Counted from the stretch's first letter, positions 28,807 through 42,022 are shown. The stretch is 64,000 bases of DNA from Acidovorax sp. NCPPB 4044 (GCF_028069655.1 NZ_JAMCOS010000001.1:650001-714000); one strand, 5' to 3'. Notes: generated by a model from the sequence alone, not told the origin. Translations and numbers: made by a program.

Positions 28807-31569
28807 TCAACCCAGTTCGGCCAGCAGGCGCTGTGCCCGGGCCTTGAGCGGGCCGGAGGATTCTGCGATCACTTCCTCGACCAGCGTGCGGGCGCCTTCG
28901 CTGTCCCCGATCGCGTTGAACTCTTCGGCCAGGGCGAGCTTGGTGGCGAGTGGATCGTCCGGCAGCACCAGGGGCTCGTCGGCTGCTTCCAGGCTGGGCA
29001 CGGCGGGCTCGTCGGCGCCGGACGCTGCCGGCTCCAGGCCGGAGCGGGCCGTGTTGGGGGCGTCCAGGTCCAGGGACAGGTCGCCCAGGTCGAATTCGAG
29101 CGGCACCGGGGCCGAGGCCTGGCCGGCGTCGGCCGACAGCGGCGCGTTGGCCGAATCCGCCAGCGAAAGATCGGTGGGGAAAGCGAGCGCCGGCGCCTGC
29201 GGCGCGTCAGCGATCGCCGGCGGGGGCGTCGTGCTGACGGGCTCGAAGTCCAGCGATCCGAGGTCATCCGACGGTGCGGGCGCCGTGGCCGCTGCGGCGG
29301 TGGCCGCGGCAAACGCGCCGGGTGCTGCAGGCGGTGCGGGCGGCGCTTCGGTCAGTGCGTCGTCCGGCAGGTCGAGATCCAGATCCAGATCGAGGTCGGG
29401 CGGCAGGGCTGCCGATGCCGCCACACCGGCCGCAGCACCTGCTGCGCCTGCCGCCGCTGCGGCACCGGCCGTGCGGCCGTCGGTCAGCGTGCTCGCAAAG
29501 CCTTCGCCGGGGTAGCTGCGGCTGTCATCGCTGTCGAGCGTGGGCGGGCGACCACCGGGTTGGTAGAGCGCGTTGTCCGGGTCGATGCCGCGGCCGATGT
29601 CTGCCACACGGTGCCAATCGGGGCCCTGGCCGTCGGTGAGGCGGAACACGTCCTGGGCGACGACTTCCAGCGCCCTGCGGTCCTGGCGCTTGGCGTAGAT
29701 CTCCGCCAGCTTCACATGGACGGCGGTGCGGTCGGGGCTGTGGCGCAGGGCTTCCTTGAGGATTTCCTCGGCCTGAAGATCGCGGCCGTACGCCAGGTAC
29801 ACATCGGCTTCGGCCACGGGATCCACGTCGCCGCCGGCATCCAGCTGGCTCGGCGAGTAGTTCATCGACGAAGAGCCTGTGCTCAGCTGGCTGCTGGCGG
29901 TGTCCACCCGCTGGCCGCCGCTGGCGCCGAAGAACGAGTCGGGCTGCAGCTTGCTTTCCATGAACGAGCTGTCCACGGCGCCGCGGTTGCGGCGGTTCTG
30001 CACCGTGCGGTAGACGCCGAAGGCCAGCAGCAGGGCCAGCAGGCCACCGCCCGCCAAAGGGACCATCGGGTTTTCGAGCAGGGAGTCCAGGAAGCCGGGC
30101 TCGTCGGCCGGTGCTGCGATCGGCGCGGGTGCCGCACGCGATGCGGCAGCGGCGGCGGTGGGCGCGGCAGCGGATGCATCCGCCACTGGAGCGCTGGCGG
30201 CCGGGGCCGGTTCGGAGGCTGGCGCCGCCGGTGCGGGCGCCGAGGCGGCCGATGCGGCTGCAGCAGCGGCAGGCGGTGCGCTGGCGGCCGGCACGGCTGC
30301 GGGAGCCGGGGCTGGCGCGGATGCGGCCACCGCCGGAGCAACAGGCGGAGCGCCCACCGGAACGGCCACACGGCCCGCTTCTGCGGCGGAAGCCACCGGC
30401 GCTGGCGCGGGTGCCGGTGCAGCCGTGCCCGCAGGCGACGAAGCGGCTCCGAGCTTGTTCAGGTCCGAGATGTTCTTGGACAGCTCGGCCATGCGGGTCG
30501 ATGCCTCGCCGGCCTGCTTGTCGCGGGCCAGTTGCTCTTCGGCAGCGCGCTGGCCCTGCACCGCGCCCTTGGAGAGCGTGAGCTTGTCGGGTGCAGCGGT
30601 GGCGGGCTTGCGGTCTTCGACCTGGGCCTGCACCCGGCCGCTGGCCGAACGCTCGGCGGCCGCCACTTCGGCGGAGGGGGCTGCGCCCGCCAGGCGGCGG
30701 CGGAATTCGTTGAAATCGCGGCTTTGGGCGGCGATGATCTGGCGGGCCTCGGCGGGCGGCGTGGCCCGTGCCTGGGCTTCGTCGGGAATCTGGAGCACGG
30801 CGCCAGACTTCATGCGGTTCACGTTGCCGCGGATGAAGGCATCCGGGTTGGCCCGCATCATCGCGACCAGCATCTGATCGAGCGACACGCCCGCGGGGCG
30901 GTGCGCGCCCGCCAGGCGGCCTGCCGTATCGCCGGGACGGATCACGACGCTGTCCGCACCGCCTGCAGCCGCAGCGGGTGCGCTGGCTGCGCGCGGCGTG
31001 TTGCCGGACACTGCGGGCGCAGGGGCCGGGCGCGGTGCAGCGGTTGCCGGCGCCTCGGCGGCACGCGGTGCAGCGGCCGGGGCGGGGCGTGCGGGCTGTG
31101 GTGCGGGCGAAGCGGCAGCGCCAGCCTGTGCGGAGACCGTCGGCGCGGGGGCCTCGCGGCGCAGCGCTGGCGGATCGAGCAGCAGCGTGTAGCTGCGCAC
31201 GAGCTGGCCGGCGCTCCAGCTGGCATCGAGCACGAGATCCACGAAGGGGTCGTTGACGGGGCGGCTGGTGGTCAGGCGCAACACCATCGTGCCGTCGGCC
31301 CGGCGCTGCAGGCGCACCTGCAGGTCATTCAGCGTGGGGGACACTTCCATCCCCTGGGCGCGGTAGGCCTGCGGGGAGGCCGATGCGGCACGCAGGGATT
31401 CCGCTTCGGCGGCGGTGATCTGCGGCAGATCGATCTCGGCGCGCAGAGGCTCTCCCAGGGCGGACTGGACCGAAAGGCGGCCCAGGGCGAGGGCGCTGGC
31501 ATCGGCGGCATAGAAGCTGGTCGAGACGAAGGCCGCCGCGGCCAGAACAGAAAGTTTCCAACGATGCAT
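28807..31569 (-). CDS. fimV: FimV-like peptidoglycan-binding TPR protein
   Basis: Large protein of 920 residues. A signal peptide ends near AADASALAL, then comes the FimV N-terminal domain (about residues 25-135: [20 protein letters not shown]). A LysM-like segment occupies about residues 205-260 ([28 protein letters not shown]). A long Ala/Pro-rich linker follows, then one transmembrane helix near residue 500 and a cytoplasmic acidic region with TPR motifs ([23 protein letters not shown] in part). The C-terminal FimV helix ends [25 protein letters not shown] in part. FimV supports polar localisation and type IV pilus assembly, hence twitching. The ATG at 31569 is set by the signal peptide. 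A sigma-70-like promoter lies about 100 bases upstream. Confidence 0.93.
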   Translation of the reverse strand: MHRWKLSVLAAAAFVSTSFYAADASALALGRLSVQSALGEPLRAEIDLPQITAAEAESLRAASASPQAYRAQGMEVSPTLNDLQVRLQRRADGTMVLRLTTSRPVNDPFVDLVLDASWSAGQLVRSYTLLLDPPALRREAPAPTVSAQAGAAASPAPQPARPAPAAAPRAAEAPATAAPRPAPAPAVSGNTPRAASAPAAAAGGADSVVIRPGDTAGRLAGAHRPAGVSLDQMLVAMMRANPDAFIRGNVNRMKSGAVLQIPDEAQARATPPAEARQIIAAQSRDFNEFRRRLAGAAPSAEVAAAERSASGRVQAQVEDRKPATAAPDKLTLSKGAVQGQRAAEEQLARDKQAGEASTRMAELSKNISDLNKLGAASSPAGTAAPAPAPAPVASAAEAGRVAVPVGAPPVAPAVAASAPAPAPAAVPAASAPPAAAAAASAASAPAPAAPASEPAPAASAPVADASAAAPTAAAAASRAAPAPIAAPADEPGFLDSLLENPMVPLAGGGLLALLLAFGVYRTVQNRRNRGAVDSSFMESKLQPDSFFGASGGQRVDTASSQLSTGSSSMNYSPSQLDAGGDVDPVAEADVYLAYGRDLQAEEILKEALRHSPDRTAVHVKLAEIYAKRQDRRALEVVAQDVFRLTDGQGPDWHRVADIGRGIDPDNALYQPGGRPPTLDSDDSRSYPGEGFASTLTDGRTAGAAAAAGAAGAAAGVAASAALPPDLDLDLDLDLPDDALTEAPPAPPAAPGAFAAATAAAATAPAPSDDLGSLDFEPVSTTPPPAIADAPQAPALAFPTDLSLADSANAPLSADAGQASAPVPLEFDLGDLSLDLDAPNTARSGLEPAASGADEPAVPSLEAADEPLVLPDDPLATKLALAEEFNAIGDSEGARTLVEEVIAESSGPLKARAQRLLAELG

Positions 31570-31664
31570 GTGTGCCAACAGCCAATCAGGTTGAGCCTTC
31601 GCGAAAAGCGCGGAAGCGGGACAGGACCCGGTTCCGCGCCAACGCGTGAAAATATGTAAAAAGC

Positions 31665-31693
31665 ACCATAGCATCAATGTTTTGCAGTGACAA
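31665..31693 (-). promoter_or_regulatory. Sigma-70-like promoter of fimV
   Basis: On the minus strand TTGTCA (31693-31688) and TATGGT (31670-31665) are separated by exactly 17 bases: 5 of 6 and 4 of 6 matches to consensus. The predicted start of transcription lies about 90 bases before the fimV ATG. The fimV-asd gap (31570-31842) shows nothing else I can name. Confidence 0.5.
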
Positions 31694-31842
31694 GCCGAGG
31701 TGCCGGACTATCCGCAAGGCCTCTGGGGAGCGCCTTGCAGAGGGCCGTTTTTGCATGTTGTCGTAGGACAACGACTCGTAACAAAGCGTGCATGAATTCA
31801 CCGGTGGCCGGTTACGTGGCCGGCGCCGGGCATGCCCCCGCT

Positions 31843-32973
31843 TCAGGCCTCCAGGAGGATGCGCAGCATGCGGCGCAGCGGCTCGGCCGCGCCCCACAGG
31901 AGCTGGTCGCCGATGGTGAAGGCGCCGATGTACTCCGGGCCCATCGCCATCTGGCGGATGCGGCCGACCGGGATGGTCATGGTGCCGGTGACGGCCACCG
32001 GCGTCAGGTCCTTGAGCGTGGCTTCGCGCGTGTTGGGCACTACCTTCACCCATTCGTTGTCGGCGGCGATCATGGCTTCGATGTCGGCCACGGGCACATG
32101 CTTCTTCAGCTTGAAGGTGAGCGCTTGGCTGTGGCAGCGCATGGCGCCCACGCGCACGCAGAAGCCGTCCACCGGCACGGCCGGCGTGCCGAAGCCTTCG
32201 CCCTGGCCCATGATCTTGTTGGTCTCGGCCATGCCCTTCCACTCTTCCTTGGACATGCCGTTGCCCAGATCCTTGTCGATCCAGGGGATCAGGCTTCCGC
32301 CCAGGGGCACGCCGAAGTTGGCGGTCTCGGCGCTGGAGAGGCTGCGCTGCTTGGCGATGACCTTGCGGTCGATTTCCAGGATCGCGCTCTTGGGGTCGTC
32401 GAGCAGCGCCCGCACTTCCGCGTTGAGCGTGCCGTACTGCGTGAGCAGTTCGCGCATGTGCTGCGCGCCGCCGCCGCTGGCGGCCTGGTAGGTCTGGGTG
32501 CTCATCCATTCGACGAGGCCGGCCTTGTACAGCGCGCCCACGCCCATCAGCATGCAGCTCACGGTGCAATTGCCGCCGACCCAGTTCCTGCCGCCCTGCG
32601 CCAGTGCATCCTTGATGACGGGCATGTTCACGGGGTCCAGCACGATGACCGCGTCTTCCTTCATGCGCAGGGTGGATGCGGCATCGATCCAGTGGCCCTT
32701 CCAGCCCGCCTCGCGCAGCTTGGGGAAGACTTCGGTGGTGTAGTCGCCGCCTTGGGCGGTGATGATGATCTCGCAGCGCTTGAGGGCATTGATGTCGAAT
32801 GCATCCTGCAGCGTGGTTTCGTTCTTCGCCTGCGCGGGCGCCTTGCCGCCGGCGTTCGATGTCGAGAAGAACACGGGCTCGATCAGTGCGAAGTCGCCTT
32901 CGGCCTGCATGCGATCCATGAGAACAGAGCCGACCATGCCGCGCCAGCCGACCAGACCTACCAACTTGCTCAT
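31843..32973 (-). CDS. asd: Aspartate-semialdehyde dehydrogenase
   Basis: Reduces aspartyl phosphate to aspartate semialdehyde, the branch point to lysine/diaminopimelate, methionine, threonine and isoleucine. The 376-residue protein begins [17 protein letters not shown] (NADP-binding GxxGxVG) and has the catalytic Cys136 in [10 protein letters not shown]. It is of the gram-negative type. I chose ATG 32973, with AGGGGT eight bases upstream; a GTG at 32982 is in frame. A threonine-rich 33-codon leader ORF and a hairpin lie immediately upstream, suggesting attenuation control. The upstream leuB gene is closed by its own terminator, so asd has its own promoter. Confidence 0.96.
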   Translation of the reverse strand: MSKLVGLVGWRGMVGSVLMDRMQAEGDFALIEPVFFSTSNAGGKAPAQAKNETTLQDAFDINALKRCEIIITAQGGDYTTEVFPKLREAGWKGHWIDAASTLRMKEDAVIVLDPVNMPVIKDALAQGGRNWVGGNCTVSCMLMGVGALYKAGLVEWMSTQTYQAASGGGAQHMRELLTQYGTLNAEVRALLDDPKSAILEIDRKVIAKQRSLSSAETANFGVPLGGSLIPWIDKDLGNGMSKEEWKGMAETNKIMGQGEGFGTPAVPVDGFCVRVGAMRCHSQALTFKLKKHVPVADIEAMIAADNEWVKVVPNTREATLKDLTPVAVTGTMTIPVGRIRQMAMGPEYIGAFTIGDQLLWGAAEPLRRMLRILLEA

Positions 32974-32997
32974 TTTCAGCACCCCTACTCAAGTTAA

Positions 32998-33038
32998 GAA
33001 GAAACAATGCCCGACCGGGACTGTTCCTGCCCGGCTCG
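32998..33038 (-). terminator. Candidate attenuator hairpin before asd
   Basis: On the minus strand CGA-G-CCGGG (33038-33030) pairs with CCCGG-TCG (33019-33012), with one bulged base and a 10-base loop, followed by a U-rich run (TTGTTTCTTCTT, to 32998). It lies 40 bases after the stop codon of the threonine-rich leader ORF and 24 bases before the asd start, the layout expected of a transcription attenuator. Confidence 0.5.
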
Positions 33039-33077
33039 TCTAGGCCAGGAGGGGCGCACGACGAAACCGGAGCTGGA

Positions 33078-33179
33078 TCAGCCCGTAATGGTCGTGGTTT
33101 TGGTGGTGATTGCGCGCACGGCCACGGCTGCCAGGGCGGCAGCAGCGGTGTTCAGGACGAACGGGCGGGCGGCAAACAT
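33078..33179 (-). CDS. Threonine-rich leader peptide upstream of asd
   Basis: An ATG-initiated ORF of 33 codons ends about 100 bases before asd. The C-terminal part reads AITTKTTTITG: six threonines and two isoleucines within eleven residues, a composition like the E. coli thr operon leader (TTITTTITITTG). A -10 box TACAAT ends eight bases before the ATG, so the transcript would have almost no 5' untranslated region. A hairpin with a U-rich tail follows. By analogy, stalling at threonine (or isoleucine) codons when charged tRNA is scarce would favour an antiterminator and asd transcription. Threonine and isoleucine are downstream products of Asd, so the logic fits. This is inference; no expression evidence is visible. 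The ORF is too short for length-based gene calling. Confidence 0.6.
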   Translation of the reverse strand: MFAARPFVLNTAAAALAAVAVRAITTKTTTITG

Positions 33180-33187
33180 AGGCGCGG

Positions 33188-33193
33188 ATTGTA
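33188..33193 (-). promoter_or_regulatory. -10 box of the asd leader transcript
   Basis: TACAAT on the minus strand, 5 of 6 with the consensus; no good -35 at standard spacing. Predicted transcription start about 33181, one or two bases before the leader-peptide ATG. The rest of the leuB-asd gap (32974-33445) holds only the leader ORF, its hairpin and the leuB terminator. Confidence 0.45.
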
Positions 33194-33377
33194 GCGGAAG
33201 GCTTTTTGTCGGCGCTGTCCTTTTCGGAAAGCGCGGCGGATGTCCGCAAGGGGCTGTGGTGTATTTCCATCGCGGCGGGCATGGGCCCGCACCCCCTGCG
33301 CGTCGTTCCGCGTCGCGCCGGACCGGCGATGGGCACCCATCCGGCCTGACCGCAGGGGCATGCGGGCCGGGCCAAAG

Positions 33378-33402
33378 AAAGCGGCCCGTGCAGGGCCGCT
33401 TT
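33378..33402 (-). terminator. Intrinsic-type terminator after leuB
   Basis: AAAGCGGCCC (33378-33387) pairs perfectly with GGGCCGCTTT (33393-33402) around a five-base loop; on the minus strand the 3' arm ends CTTT and is followed by CTTT. It lies 44 bases after the leuB stop and separates the leu genes from the asd leader. Confidence 0.75.
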
Positions 33403-33445
33403 CCGGGGGAGGGGCGGGCTTGCGGCGCCCGCCGGGCTGCTGCGG

Positions 33446-34516
<1,071 letters not shown>

Positions 34517-34619
34517 TTTGCTTCTCTTTTGATAGCGAACTTTTGAATGGATACGGCGACACCAGAGCGTTTTGATGCCTGGGCGTGTGCGTGCAGGCCG
34601 CCGGGGCGGCCGCGGCACC

Positions 34620-35270
34620 TCAAGCCGGCATGGTGTGCGCCAGCCAGGGCTTGGTGGCCAGCCGCTCGGCTTCGTAGGCCCGGATCTTGTCGGACTTGCG
34701 CAGCGTGAGGCCGATGTCGTCGAAGCCGTTGATCAGGCAGTACTTGCGAAAGGGCTGCACGTCGAACGGGATTTCTTCGCCCTGCGGGCGCACGATGGCT
34801 TGCCGTTCCAGGTCGATGGTCAGCCGGTAGCCCGGGAACGCGGCCACTTCGTCGAAGAGCTGCGCCACGGTGGCCTCGGGCAGCACGATGGGCAGCAGGC
34901 CGTTCTTGAAGCAGTTGTTGAAGAAGATGTCGGCGAAGCTCGGCGCGATGACGGCCCGGAAGCCGTACTGGTCGAGCGCCCACGGCGCGTGCTCGCGGCT
35001 GGAGCCGCACCCGAAGTTCTTGCGCGCGAGCAGCACGGAGGCGCCGGCATAGCGCGGCAGGTTGAGCACGAAGTCCGGATTGGGCTTGCGCTGCGATTCG
35101 GGAATGCCCGGCTCGCCCTTGTCGAGGTAGCGCCATTCGTCGAACAGGTTGGGGCCGAAGCCCGTCTTCTTGATCGACTTCAGGAACTGCTTCGGGATGA
35201 TGGCGTCGGTGTCGACGTTCTCGCGGTCCATGGGGGCCACGAGGCCCTGGTGCACGGTGAATTTCTGCAT
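34620..35270 (-). CDS. leuD: 3-Isopropylmalate dehydratase small subunit
   Basis: With LeuC forms isopropylmalate isomerase. The 216-residue subunit begins [21 protein letters not shown], followed by IIPKQFL, and has the swivelling-domain motif [15 protein letters not shown] and the [20 protein letters not shown] region. The ATG at 35270 is the conserved start; an extension to 35306 is not needed. It follows the small entericidin gene by 22 bases and precedes leuB by 103 bases on the same strand. Confidence 0.97.
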   Translation of the reverse strand: MQKFTVHQGLVAPMDRENVDTDAIIPKQFLKSIKKTGFGPNLFDEWRYLDKGEPGIPESQRKPNPDFVLNLPRYAGASVLLARKNFGCGSSREHAPWALDQYGFRAVIAPSFADIFFNNCFKNGLLPIVLPEATVAQLFDEVAAFPGYRLTIDLERQAIVRPQGEEIPFDVQPFRKYCLINGFDDIGLTLRKSDKIRAYEAERLATKPWLAHTMPA

Positions 35271-35292
35271 GGTGTGTGTTCCTGGTGGGGGC

Positions 35293-35418
35293 TTACCGGG
35301 CGGCACGCTCGATGGCGCTGCCGGCGCGCTGCACGTCCTGGCCCATGCCCTTGACGGTATTGCAGCCGGCCAGCAGGCAGGCCAGCGCGAGGGCGATGAG
35401 CGGAGCGGTCTTTTTCAT
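35293..35418 (-). CDS. Entericidin-like small lipoprotein
   Basis: A 41-residue protein between leuC and leuD. A Lys-Lys N-terminus, a hydrophobic run and the lipobox LLAGC (cysteine at residue 19) make a lipoprotein signal, followed by the entericidin-type tail [20 protein letters not shown]. In E. coli, entericidins EcnA/EcnB are a small lipoprotein pair linked to cell lysis in stationary phase. Here only one gene is present. Position inside the leu operon is conserved in Comamonadaceae as far as I recall, so it is probably co-transcribed; a role in leucine synthesis is not implied. Confidence 0.85.
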   Translation of the reverse strand: MKKTAPLIALALACLLAGCNTVKGMGQDVQRAGSAIERAAR

Positions 35419-35456
35419 GGCGGTGGTCTTTCTCTTTTCCGAAGGCGCAGCCCCGG

Positions 35457-36878
35457 TCAGGCGAACTGCCGGACGTCCACGAAATGCCCGTGCACGGCGG
35501 CGGCGGCGGCCATGGCGGGGCTGACCAGGTGGGTGCGCCCGCCCGCGCCCTGGCGGCCTTCGAAGTTGCGGTTGCTGGTGGAGGCGCAGCGCTCGCCGGG
35601 CTCGAGCCGGTCGGCGTTCATGGCCAGGCACATCGAGCAGCCGGGCTCGCGCCACTCGAAGCCCGCGGCCTTGAAGATCTCGTGCAAGCCTTCGCGCTCG
35701 GCCTGCTCCTTCACGAGGCCGGAGCCAGGCACCACCATCGCCACCTTGACGTTGCGGGCCACCTTCTGGCCGAGCTTCTTCACGATGGCGGCGGCCTCGC
35801 GCATGTCCTCGATGCGGCTGTTGGTGCAGCTGCCGATGAAGATCTTGTCCACGAAGATGTCCGCCAGCGGCTTGCCGGGCTCCAGGTTCATGTAGGTCAG
35901 CGCGCGCTCCATGGCGCCGCGCTTGTTGGGGTCCTTTTCCCGGTCGGGATCGGGCACGCGGGCGTCGATGCCCAGCACCATCTCGGGCGAGGTGCCCCAG
36001 GTGACCTGCGGCACGATGGCGGTGGCGTCGAGTTCGACCACCGTGTCGAACTGCGCATCCGGGTCGGAGTGCAGCGTCTTCCAGTAGGCCACGGCCTGGT
36101 CCCATTCCACGCCCTGCGGCGAGAGCGGACGGTTCCTGACGTAGTCGATGGTCTTGTCGTCCACCGCCACGAGGCCCGCGCGGGCGCCGGCTTCGATGGC
36201 CATGTTGCAGACCGTCATGCGGCCTTCCATGCTGAGCGCGCGGATGGCGGAGCCGGCGAACTCGATGGTGTAGCCCGTGCCGCCGGCCGTGCCGATCTTG
36301 CCGATGATGGCCAGCACGATGTCCTTGGCCGTCACGCCGCGCGCCACCTGGCCCTCGACGCGGATCAGCAGGTTCTTCGCCTTCTTGGCCAGCAGGGTCT
36401 GCGTGGCCATCACGTGCTCGACCTCGCTCGTGCCGATGCCGTGCGCCAGCGCGCCGAAGGCGCCGTGCGTGGAGGTGTGGCTGTCGCCGCACACCACCGT
36501 CATGCCCGGCAGCGTGGCGCCGTTCTCGGGGCCGATCACGTGCACGATGCCCTGGCGGCGGCTCATGAACGGGAAGAACGCGGCAGCGCCCACTTCGGCG
36601 ATGTTCTTGTCGAGCGTGGTGATCTGCTCCTTGCTGATCGGGTCGGCGATGCCGTCGTAGCCCAGTTCCCAGCCCGTGGTGGGCGTGTTGTGGTCGGCCG
36701 TGGCGACGATGGAGCTCACGCGCCAGACCTTGCGGCCCGCCTGACGCAGGCCCTCGAACGCCTGGGGGCTGGTCACTTCGTGCACCAGATGGCGGTCGAT
36801 GTAGAGGATGGACGTGCCATCCTCTTCGGTATGGACGACGTGTTCGTCCCAGATCTTGTCGTAGAGGGTGCGTCCCAT
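35457..36878 (-). CDS. leuC: 3-Isopropylmalate dehydratase large subunit
   Basis: Iron-sulfur aconitase-family enzyme of 473 residues. The three cluster cysteines are visible: one in [12 protein letters not shown] and two in [29 protein letters not shown] and [14 protein letters not shown] are family signatures. The ATG at 36878 gives [15 protein letters not shown], the usual start. It is the first gene of the leuC-leuD-leuB run; a LysR-type regulator lies 44 bases upstream on the same strand, so it may be co-transcribed or may control the operon. Confidence 0.97.
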   Translation of the reverse strand: MGRTLYDKIWDEHVVHTEEDGTSILYIDRHLVHEVTSPQAFEGLRQAGRKVWRVSSIVATADHNTPTTGWELGYDGIADPISKEQITTLDKNIAEVGAAAFFPFMSRRQGIVHVIGPENGATLPGMTVVCGDSHTSTHGAFGALAHGIGTSEVEHVMATQTLLAKKAKNLLIRVEGQVARGVTAKDIVLAIIGKIGTAGGTGYTIEFAGSAIRALSMEGRMTVCNMAIEAGARAGLVAVDDKTIDYVRNRPLSPQGVEWDQAVAYWKTLHSDPDAQFDTVVELDATAIVPQVTWGTSPEMVLGIDARVPDPDREKDPNKRGAMERALTYMNLEPGKPLADIFVDKIFIGSCTNSRIEDMREAAAIVKKLGQKVARNVKVAMVVPGSGLVKEQAEREGLHEIFKAAGFEWREPGCSMCLAMNADRLEPGERCASTSNRNFEGRQGAGGRTHLVSPAMAAAAAVHGHFVDVRQFA

Positions 36879-36922
36879 GGTGTGTTCTCTCGTGGGCTGG
36901 TTCAAGGGTGGGGGAGTCGATT

Positions 36923-37858
36923 CTAGGAAGGCCGGCCCCGCACGGGCCGGGCAAGGTGGTCGGCGAGCAGCCGGGCCGTGACGGGCAGGCTGCCGAAGTC
37001 GCGCGCGACGAGCTTGAGCGATCGCTCGGCCCAGGGCTCGTCCAGCGCGACGGACTGCAGGTTGCCGACGCCGCGCATGAGCGCGAAGGCGCGGTCGGGC
37101 AGCAGGCCGATGCCCAGGCCGTTGTCGATCATGCGGCACATGGCGTCGAGCCCCGTCACCTGGATGCGCTGGCGCAGCGGCCGGCCGGCCCGCGCGGCGC
37201 CGCGCCGCATCGCGAGGCTGATGCTGCTGTTGGCCTGCAGCCCGACGATGTCCCAGTCGAGCACGTCCTCGAACCGGACGGCAGGGGCCGCGGCCAGCGC
37301 ATGGCCCGAAGGCACGACCAGCACCAGCCGGTCGCTGCGGTAGGGGCGGCTCTGCAGTTCCTGCGGTTCGGTGCCGTCGCCGGTGTGGCACAGGCCCAGG
37401 TCCGCCGCGCCTTCGCGCACGGCGTGGAGCACGTCGGTGCTCAGGTGTTCCTGCAGGTCGATCTTGACCTGCGCATGCTCCCGCGAGAACGCGCCCAGGT
37501 CCTCCGGCAGGAACTGCACGATGGCCGAGATATTGGCGTGCACCCGCACGTGGCCGCGCACGCCGTCGGCGTATTCGCTGAGTTCGCCCTGCATGCGTTC
37601 GAGCCCGAAGAGCACCGTGCGCGCATGGTGCAGCAGGCTCTCGCCCGCCGGGGTCAGGGCCACGCCGCGGCTGTGGCGATAGAGCAGGGCGGACCCCACG
37701 GCGGTCTCCAGATCGGACAGGCGCTTGCTCACCGCGGAGGCGGCGATGAATTCCCGTTCGGCGGCGCGCCCGATGCTGCCCAGTTCGCAGACGGCCACGA
37801 ACAGCTGCAGCGAGGTCAGGTCGATGCGGCGGGCAAAACTGCGTTCTGTGTTCTTCAT
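36923..37858 (-). CDS. LysR-family transcriptional regulator
   Basis: Protein of 311 residues: an N-terminal winged helix-turn-helix (about residues 13-72, [20 protein letters not shown] and [21 protein letters not shown]) and a C-terminal periplasmic-binding-protein-like effector domain (about residues 95-305). It lies directly upstream of leuC on the same strand, 44 bases away. Most LysR regulators are divergent from their targets; here the target might be its own operon or something else. A 9-base inverted repeat lies 67 bases upstream. The effector ligand cannot be predicted. Confidence 0.92.
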   Translation of the reverse strand: MKNTERSFARRIDLTSLQLFVAVCELGSIGRAAEREFIAASAVSKRLSDLETAVGSALLYRHSRGVALTPAGESLLHHARTVLFGLERMQGELSEYADGVRGHVRVHANISAIVQFLPEDLGAFSREHAQVKIDLQEHLSTDVLHAVREGAADLGLCHTGDGTEPQELQSRPYRSDRLVLVVPSGHALAAAPAVRFEDVLDWDIVGLQANSSISLAMRRGAARAGRPLRQRIQVTGLDAMCRMIDNGLGIGLLPDRAFALMRGVGNLQSVALDEPWAERSLKLVARDFGSLPVTARLLADHLARPVRGRPS

Positions 37859-37924
37859 GGGGAGGTCAAGGTTTCTCGCCTGGAGAAGACCGGGGTCCTA
37901 TTTTCCATGGGTATGGCTGCGTTG

Positions 37925-37960
37925 GCCATCGCGAAACGCGACGTCGTCCATCGCGATGGC
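37925..37960. promoter_or_regulatory. Inverted repeat between dnaJ and the lysR-type gene
   Basis: GCCATCGCG (37925-37933) and CGCGATGGC (37952-37960) are perfect inverted 9-base arms 18 bases apart, 67 bases upstream of the LysR-type gene. Position and symmetry fit an autoregulatory operator or an RNA stem; there is no classical T-N11-A core that I can claim. Confidence 0.3.
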
Positions 37961-37975
37961 GGAGGCTGTGGGCAC

Positions 37976-38007
37976 AAAAAAGCCGCCCGGCAGGGTGCGG
38001 GGCGGCT
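37976..38007 (-). terminator. Intrinsic terminator after dnaJ
   Basis: On the minus strand AGCCGCCC pairs with GGGCGGCT, followed by an uninterrupted T run (complement of 37976-37981). It lies 20 bases after the dnaJ stop and ends the grpE-dnaK-dnaJ unit. Confidence 0.85.
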
Positions 38008-38026
38008 GGCAGGGGAGCGCGGGCGG

Positions 38027-39166
38027 TCAGGTGAAGAGGTTTTTCAGCCGATCGGTCCAGCTCTCGCCGCTGGGCGAATGCTTGCCGCCGCCCTTCTTGA
38101 GCGACTCGTCCAGTTCCTTGAGCAGCTTGCGCTGGTGCTCGGTGAGCTTCACCGGCGTCTCGACCACGATGTGGCAGTACAGGTCGCCGGGGTAGCTGGC
38201 GCGCACGCCCTTGATGCCCTTGCCGCGCAGGCGGAACTGCTTGCCGGCCTGCGTGCCTTCGGGGATGTCGATCGCGGCCTTGCCCTGCAGCGTGGGCACC
38301 TCGATCTCGCCACCCAGCGCCGCGGTGATGAAGCTCACCGGTACCTGGCAATGCAGGTCGTCGCCGTCGCGCTCGAAGATGTCGTGCTTCTTGAGGCGGA
38401 TCTCGATGTAGAGGTCGCCCGGAGGGCCGCCGTTGGTGCCGGGCTCGCCGTTGCCCACGCTGCGGATGCGCATGCCGTCGTCGATGCCGGCGGGGATCTT
38501 CACCTCCAGCGTCTTCTGCTTCTTCACGCGGCCCTGGCCATGGCAGGTCGTGCAGGGCTCCGGAATGATCTTGCCCGTGCCGCGGCAGTGCGGGCAGGTC
38601 TGCTGCACGCTGAAGAAGCCCTGGCGCATCTGCACCGAGCCCGAGCCCGAGCAGGTCGTGCAGGTCTTCGCGCTGGTGCCGGGCTTGGCGCCGCTGCCGT
38701 GGCAGGTTTCGCAGTTCTCCCAGGAGGGGATGCGGATCTGGGCTTCCTTGCCCTTGGCGGCCTCTTCCAGCGTGATGTCCATCGCATAGCTGAGGTCGTT
38801 GCCGCGGTAGACCTGGCGGCCTCCGCCGCCGCCCGCCCGCCGCCCGCCGAACATGTCGCCGAAGATGTCGCCGAAAGCTTCCGCGAAGCCGCCGAAGCCC
38901 TCCGCGCCGGGGCCGCCCGGGCCGCGCATGTTGGGGTCCACGCCGGCGTGCCCGAATTGGTCGTACGCTGCCCGCTTCTGCGGGTCGGAGATCATCTCGT
39001 AGGCCTCCTTGGCCTCCTTGAATTTCTCTTCGGCCGGCTTGGCGGCATCACCCTGATTGCGGTCGGGGTGGTACTTCATCGCCAGCTTGCGATAGGCCTT
39101 CTTGATCTCGTCGTCCGAGGCGTTCTTCGGAACGCCCAGGATTTCGTAAAAGTCTCGTTTGGACAT
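38027..39166 (-). CDS. dnaJ: Chaperone DnaJ (Hsp40)
   Basis: Co-chaperone of DnaK, 379 residues, type I. J domain at residues 1-70 with the HPD motif at 33-35, a Gly-rich linker (about residues 75-125), and the zinc-binding region with four CxxCxGxG repeats ([36 protein letters not shown]). Substrate-binding beta domains follow, with a C-terminal tail LKNLFT. Start at 39166 is standard ([17 protein letters not shown]). It follows dnaK by 109 bases on the same strand and is closed by an intrinsic terminator. Confidence 0.97.
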   Translation of the reverse strand: MSKRDFYEILGVPKNASDDEIKKAYRKLAMKYHPDRNQGDAAKPAEEKFKEAKEAYEMISDPQKRAAYDQFGHAGVDPNMRGPGGPGAEGFGGFAEAFGDIFGDMFGGRRAGGGGGRQVYRGNDLSYAMDITLEEAAKGKEAQIRIPSWENCETCHGSGAKPGTSAKTCTTCSGSGSVQMRQGFFSVQQTCPHCRGTGKIIPEPCTTCHGQGRVKKQKTLEVKIPAGIDDGMRIRSVGNGEPGTNGGPPGDLYIEIRLKKHDIFERDGDDLHCQVPVSFITAALGGEIEVPTLQGKAAIDIPEGTQAGKQFRLRGKGIKGVRASYPGDLYCHIVVETPVKLTEHQRKLLKELDESLKKGGGKHSPSGESWTDRLKNLFT

Positions 39167-39275
39167 GGTGTTTCCGGGTCCGTTGGGAACAGGAACGCCG
39201 CGCAGGCCCTGGGAAGGGGCCCGGCGCGGCGGCTAGGGAAGACACGCGCGCCCCGCGGGTCCGCGCGCGGTGGCG

Positions 39276-41258
<1,983 letters not shown>

Positions 41259-41301
41259 GTTTTTCTCCGCGATTCTTGAAGGGTTTGGATAGCCAATAAC
41301 T

Positions 41302-41310
41302 TGTGGATAA
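41302..41310 (-). promoter_or_regulatory. Consensus DnaA box between grpE and dnaK
   Basis: TGTGGATAA on the plus strand, i.e. the perfect consensus TTATCCACA on the minus strand, 44 bases upstream of the dnaK start. A single site; it may be chance or may link dnaK expression to DnaA level. Confidence 0.4.
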
Positions 41311-41379
41311 CTTGCCTGGCTTCAAGCCGTCGGCGCAGGGAATTTCTTCGGCCTGCGCGGCGGCGGTGCCGGGCAAGGA

Positions 41380-41949
41380 TTACTTGGGGGCCGCCACGGT
41401 CACGAGGGCCGGCCGCAGCACGCGGTCAGCGATGACGTAGCCCTTCTGCAGCACGGCCACGACCGTGTTGGGCTCCTGGTCGGCAGGCACCACGCTGATG
41501 GCCTGGTGCTGGTGCGGGTCGAACTTCTCGCCAGCTGCGGGCTGGATGGCCAGCACCTTGTTGCGTTCCAGGGCGGAGGTCAGCTGGCGCAGCGTGGCGT
41601 CGGAGCCCTCGCGCAGCTGCTCTGTCGTGGCGTCCTTGATGGCCAGCGCCGCCGTCAGGCTGTCGGCCACGGGCAGCAGGCTTTCGGCAAAGCTCTCGAT
41701 GCCGAACTTGCGGGCCTTGGAGACCTCGTCGTCGGCGCGGCGGCGCGCGTTCTCGGCTTCCGCCTTGGCGCGCAGGAACTGGTCGGCCAGATCCGCGCTC
41801 TTGGCCTTGAGCTCCGCCAACTCGTTCTGCAGGCGGCCCAACTCGTCTGCGGCGTGTGCGGCCATGGACGCCTCGACCTCTTCGGGGGCGGCGGACGGAG
41901 CGGCGGGATGGCCTGCGGGCTGGGGGGCTGAATGCTGTTGATCGGACAT
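41380..41949 (-). CDS. grpE: Nucleotide exchange factor GrpE
   Basis: Releases ADP from DnaK. The 189-residue protein has a Pro/Ala-rich N-terminus, a long coiled-coil helix (about residues 35-90, [21 protein letters not shown]) and the C-terminal beta domain with [13 protein letters not shown] and [21 protein letters not shown] in part. The ATG at 41949 is the expected start; the longer frame upstream is spurious. First gene of the grpE-dnaK-dnaJ unit, with a heat-shock sigma-32-type promoter about 50-75 bases upstream. It is divergent from rpsF. Confidence 0.96.
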   Translation of the reverse strand: MSDQQHSAPQPAGHPAAPSAAPEEVEASMAAHAADELGRLQNELAELKAKSADLADQFLRAKAEAENARRRADDEVSKARKFGIESFAESLLPVADSLTAALAIKDATTEQLREGSDATLRQLTSALERNKVLAIQPAAGEKFDPHQHQAISVVPADQEPNTVVAVLQKGYVIADRVLRPALVTVAAPK

Positions 41950-41994
41950 GTCGGTTGTTCTACTGATGTAAGAGGATGAACGATGACGCACGGC

Positions 41995-42022
41995 ACCTGG
42001 GTGCAAGGGCGTGGATTTCAAG
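41995..42022 (-). promoter_or_regulatory. Sigma-32 (RpoH)-type promoter of grpE
   Basis: On the minus strand CTTGAAA (42022-42016) is a perfect heat-shock -35, followed after 14 bases by CCCAGGT (42001-41995), a fair match to the CCCCATNT -10. It is correctly oriented for grpE-dnaK-dnaJ, known RpoH targets. Confidence 0.65.
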
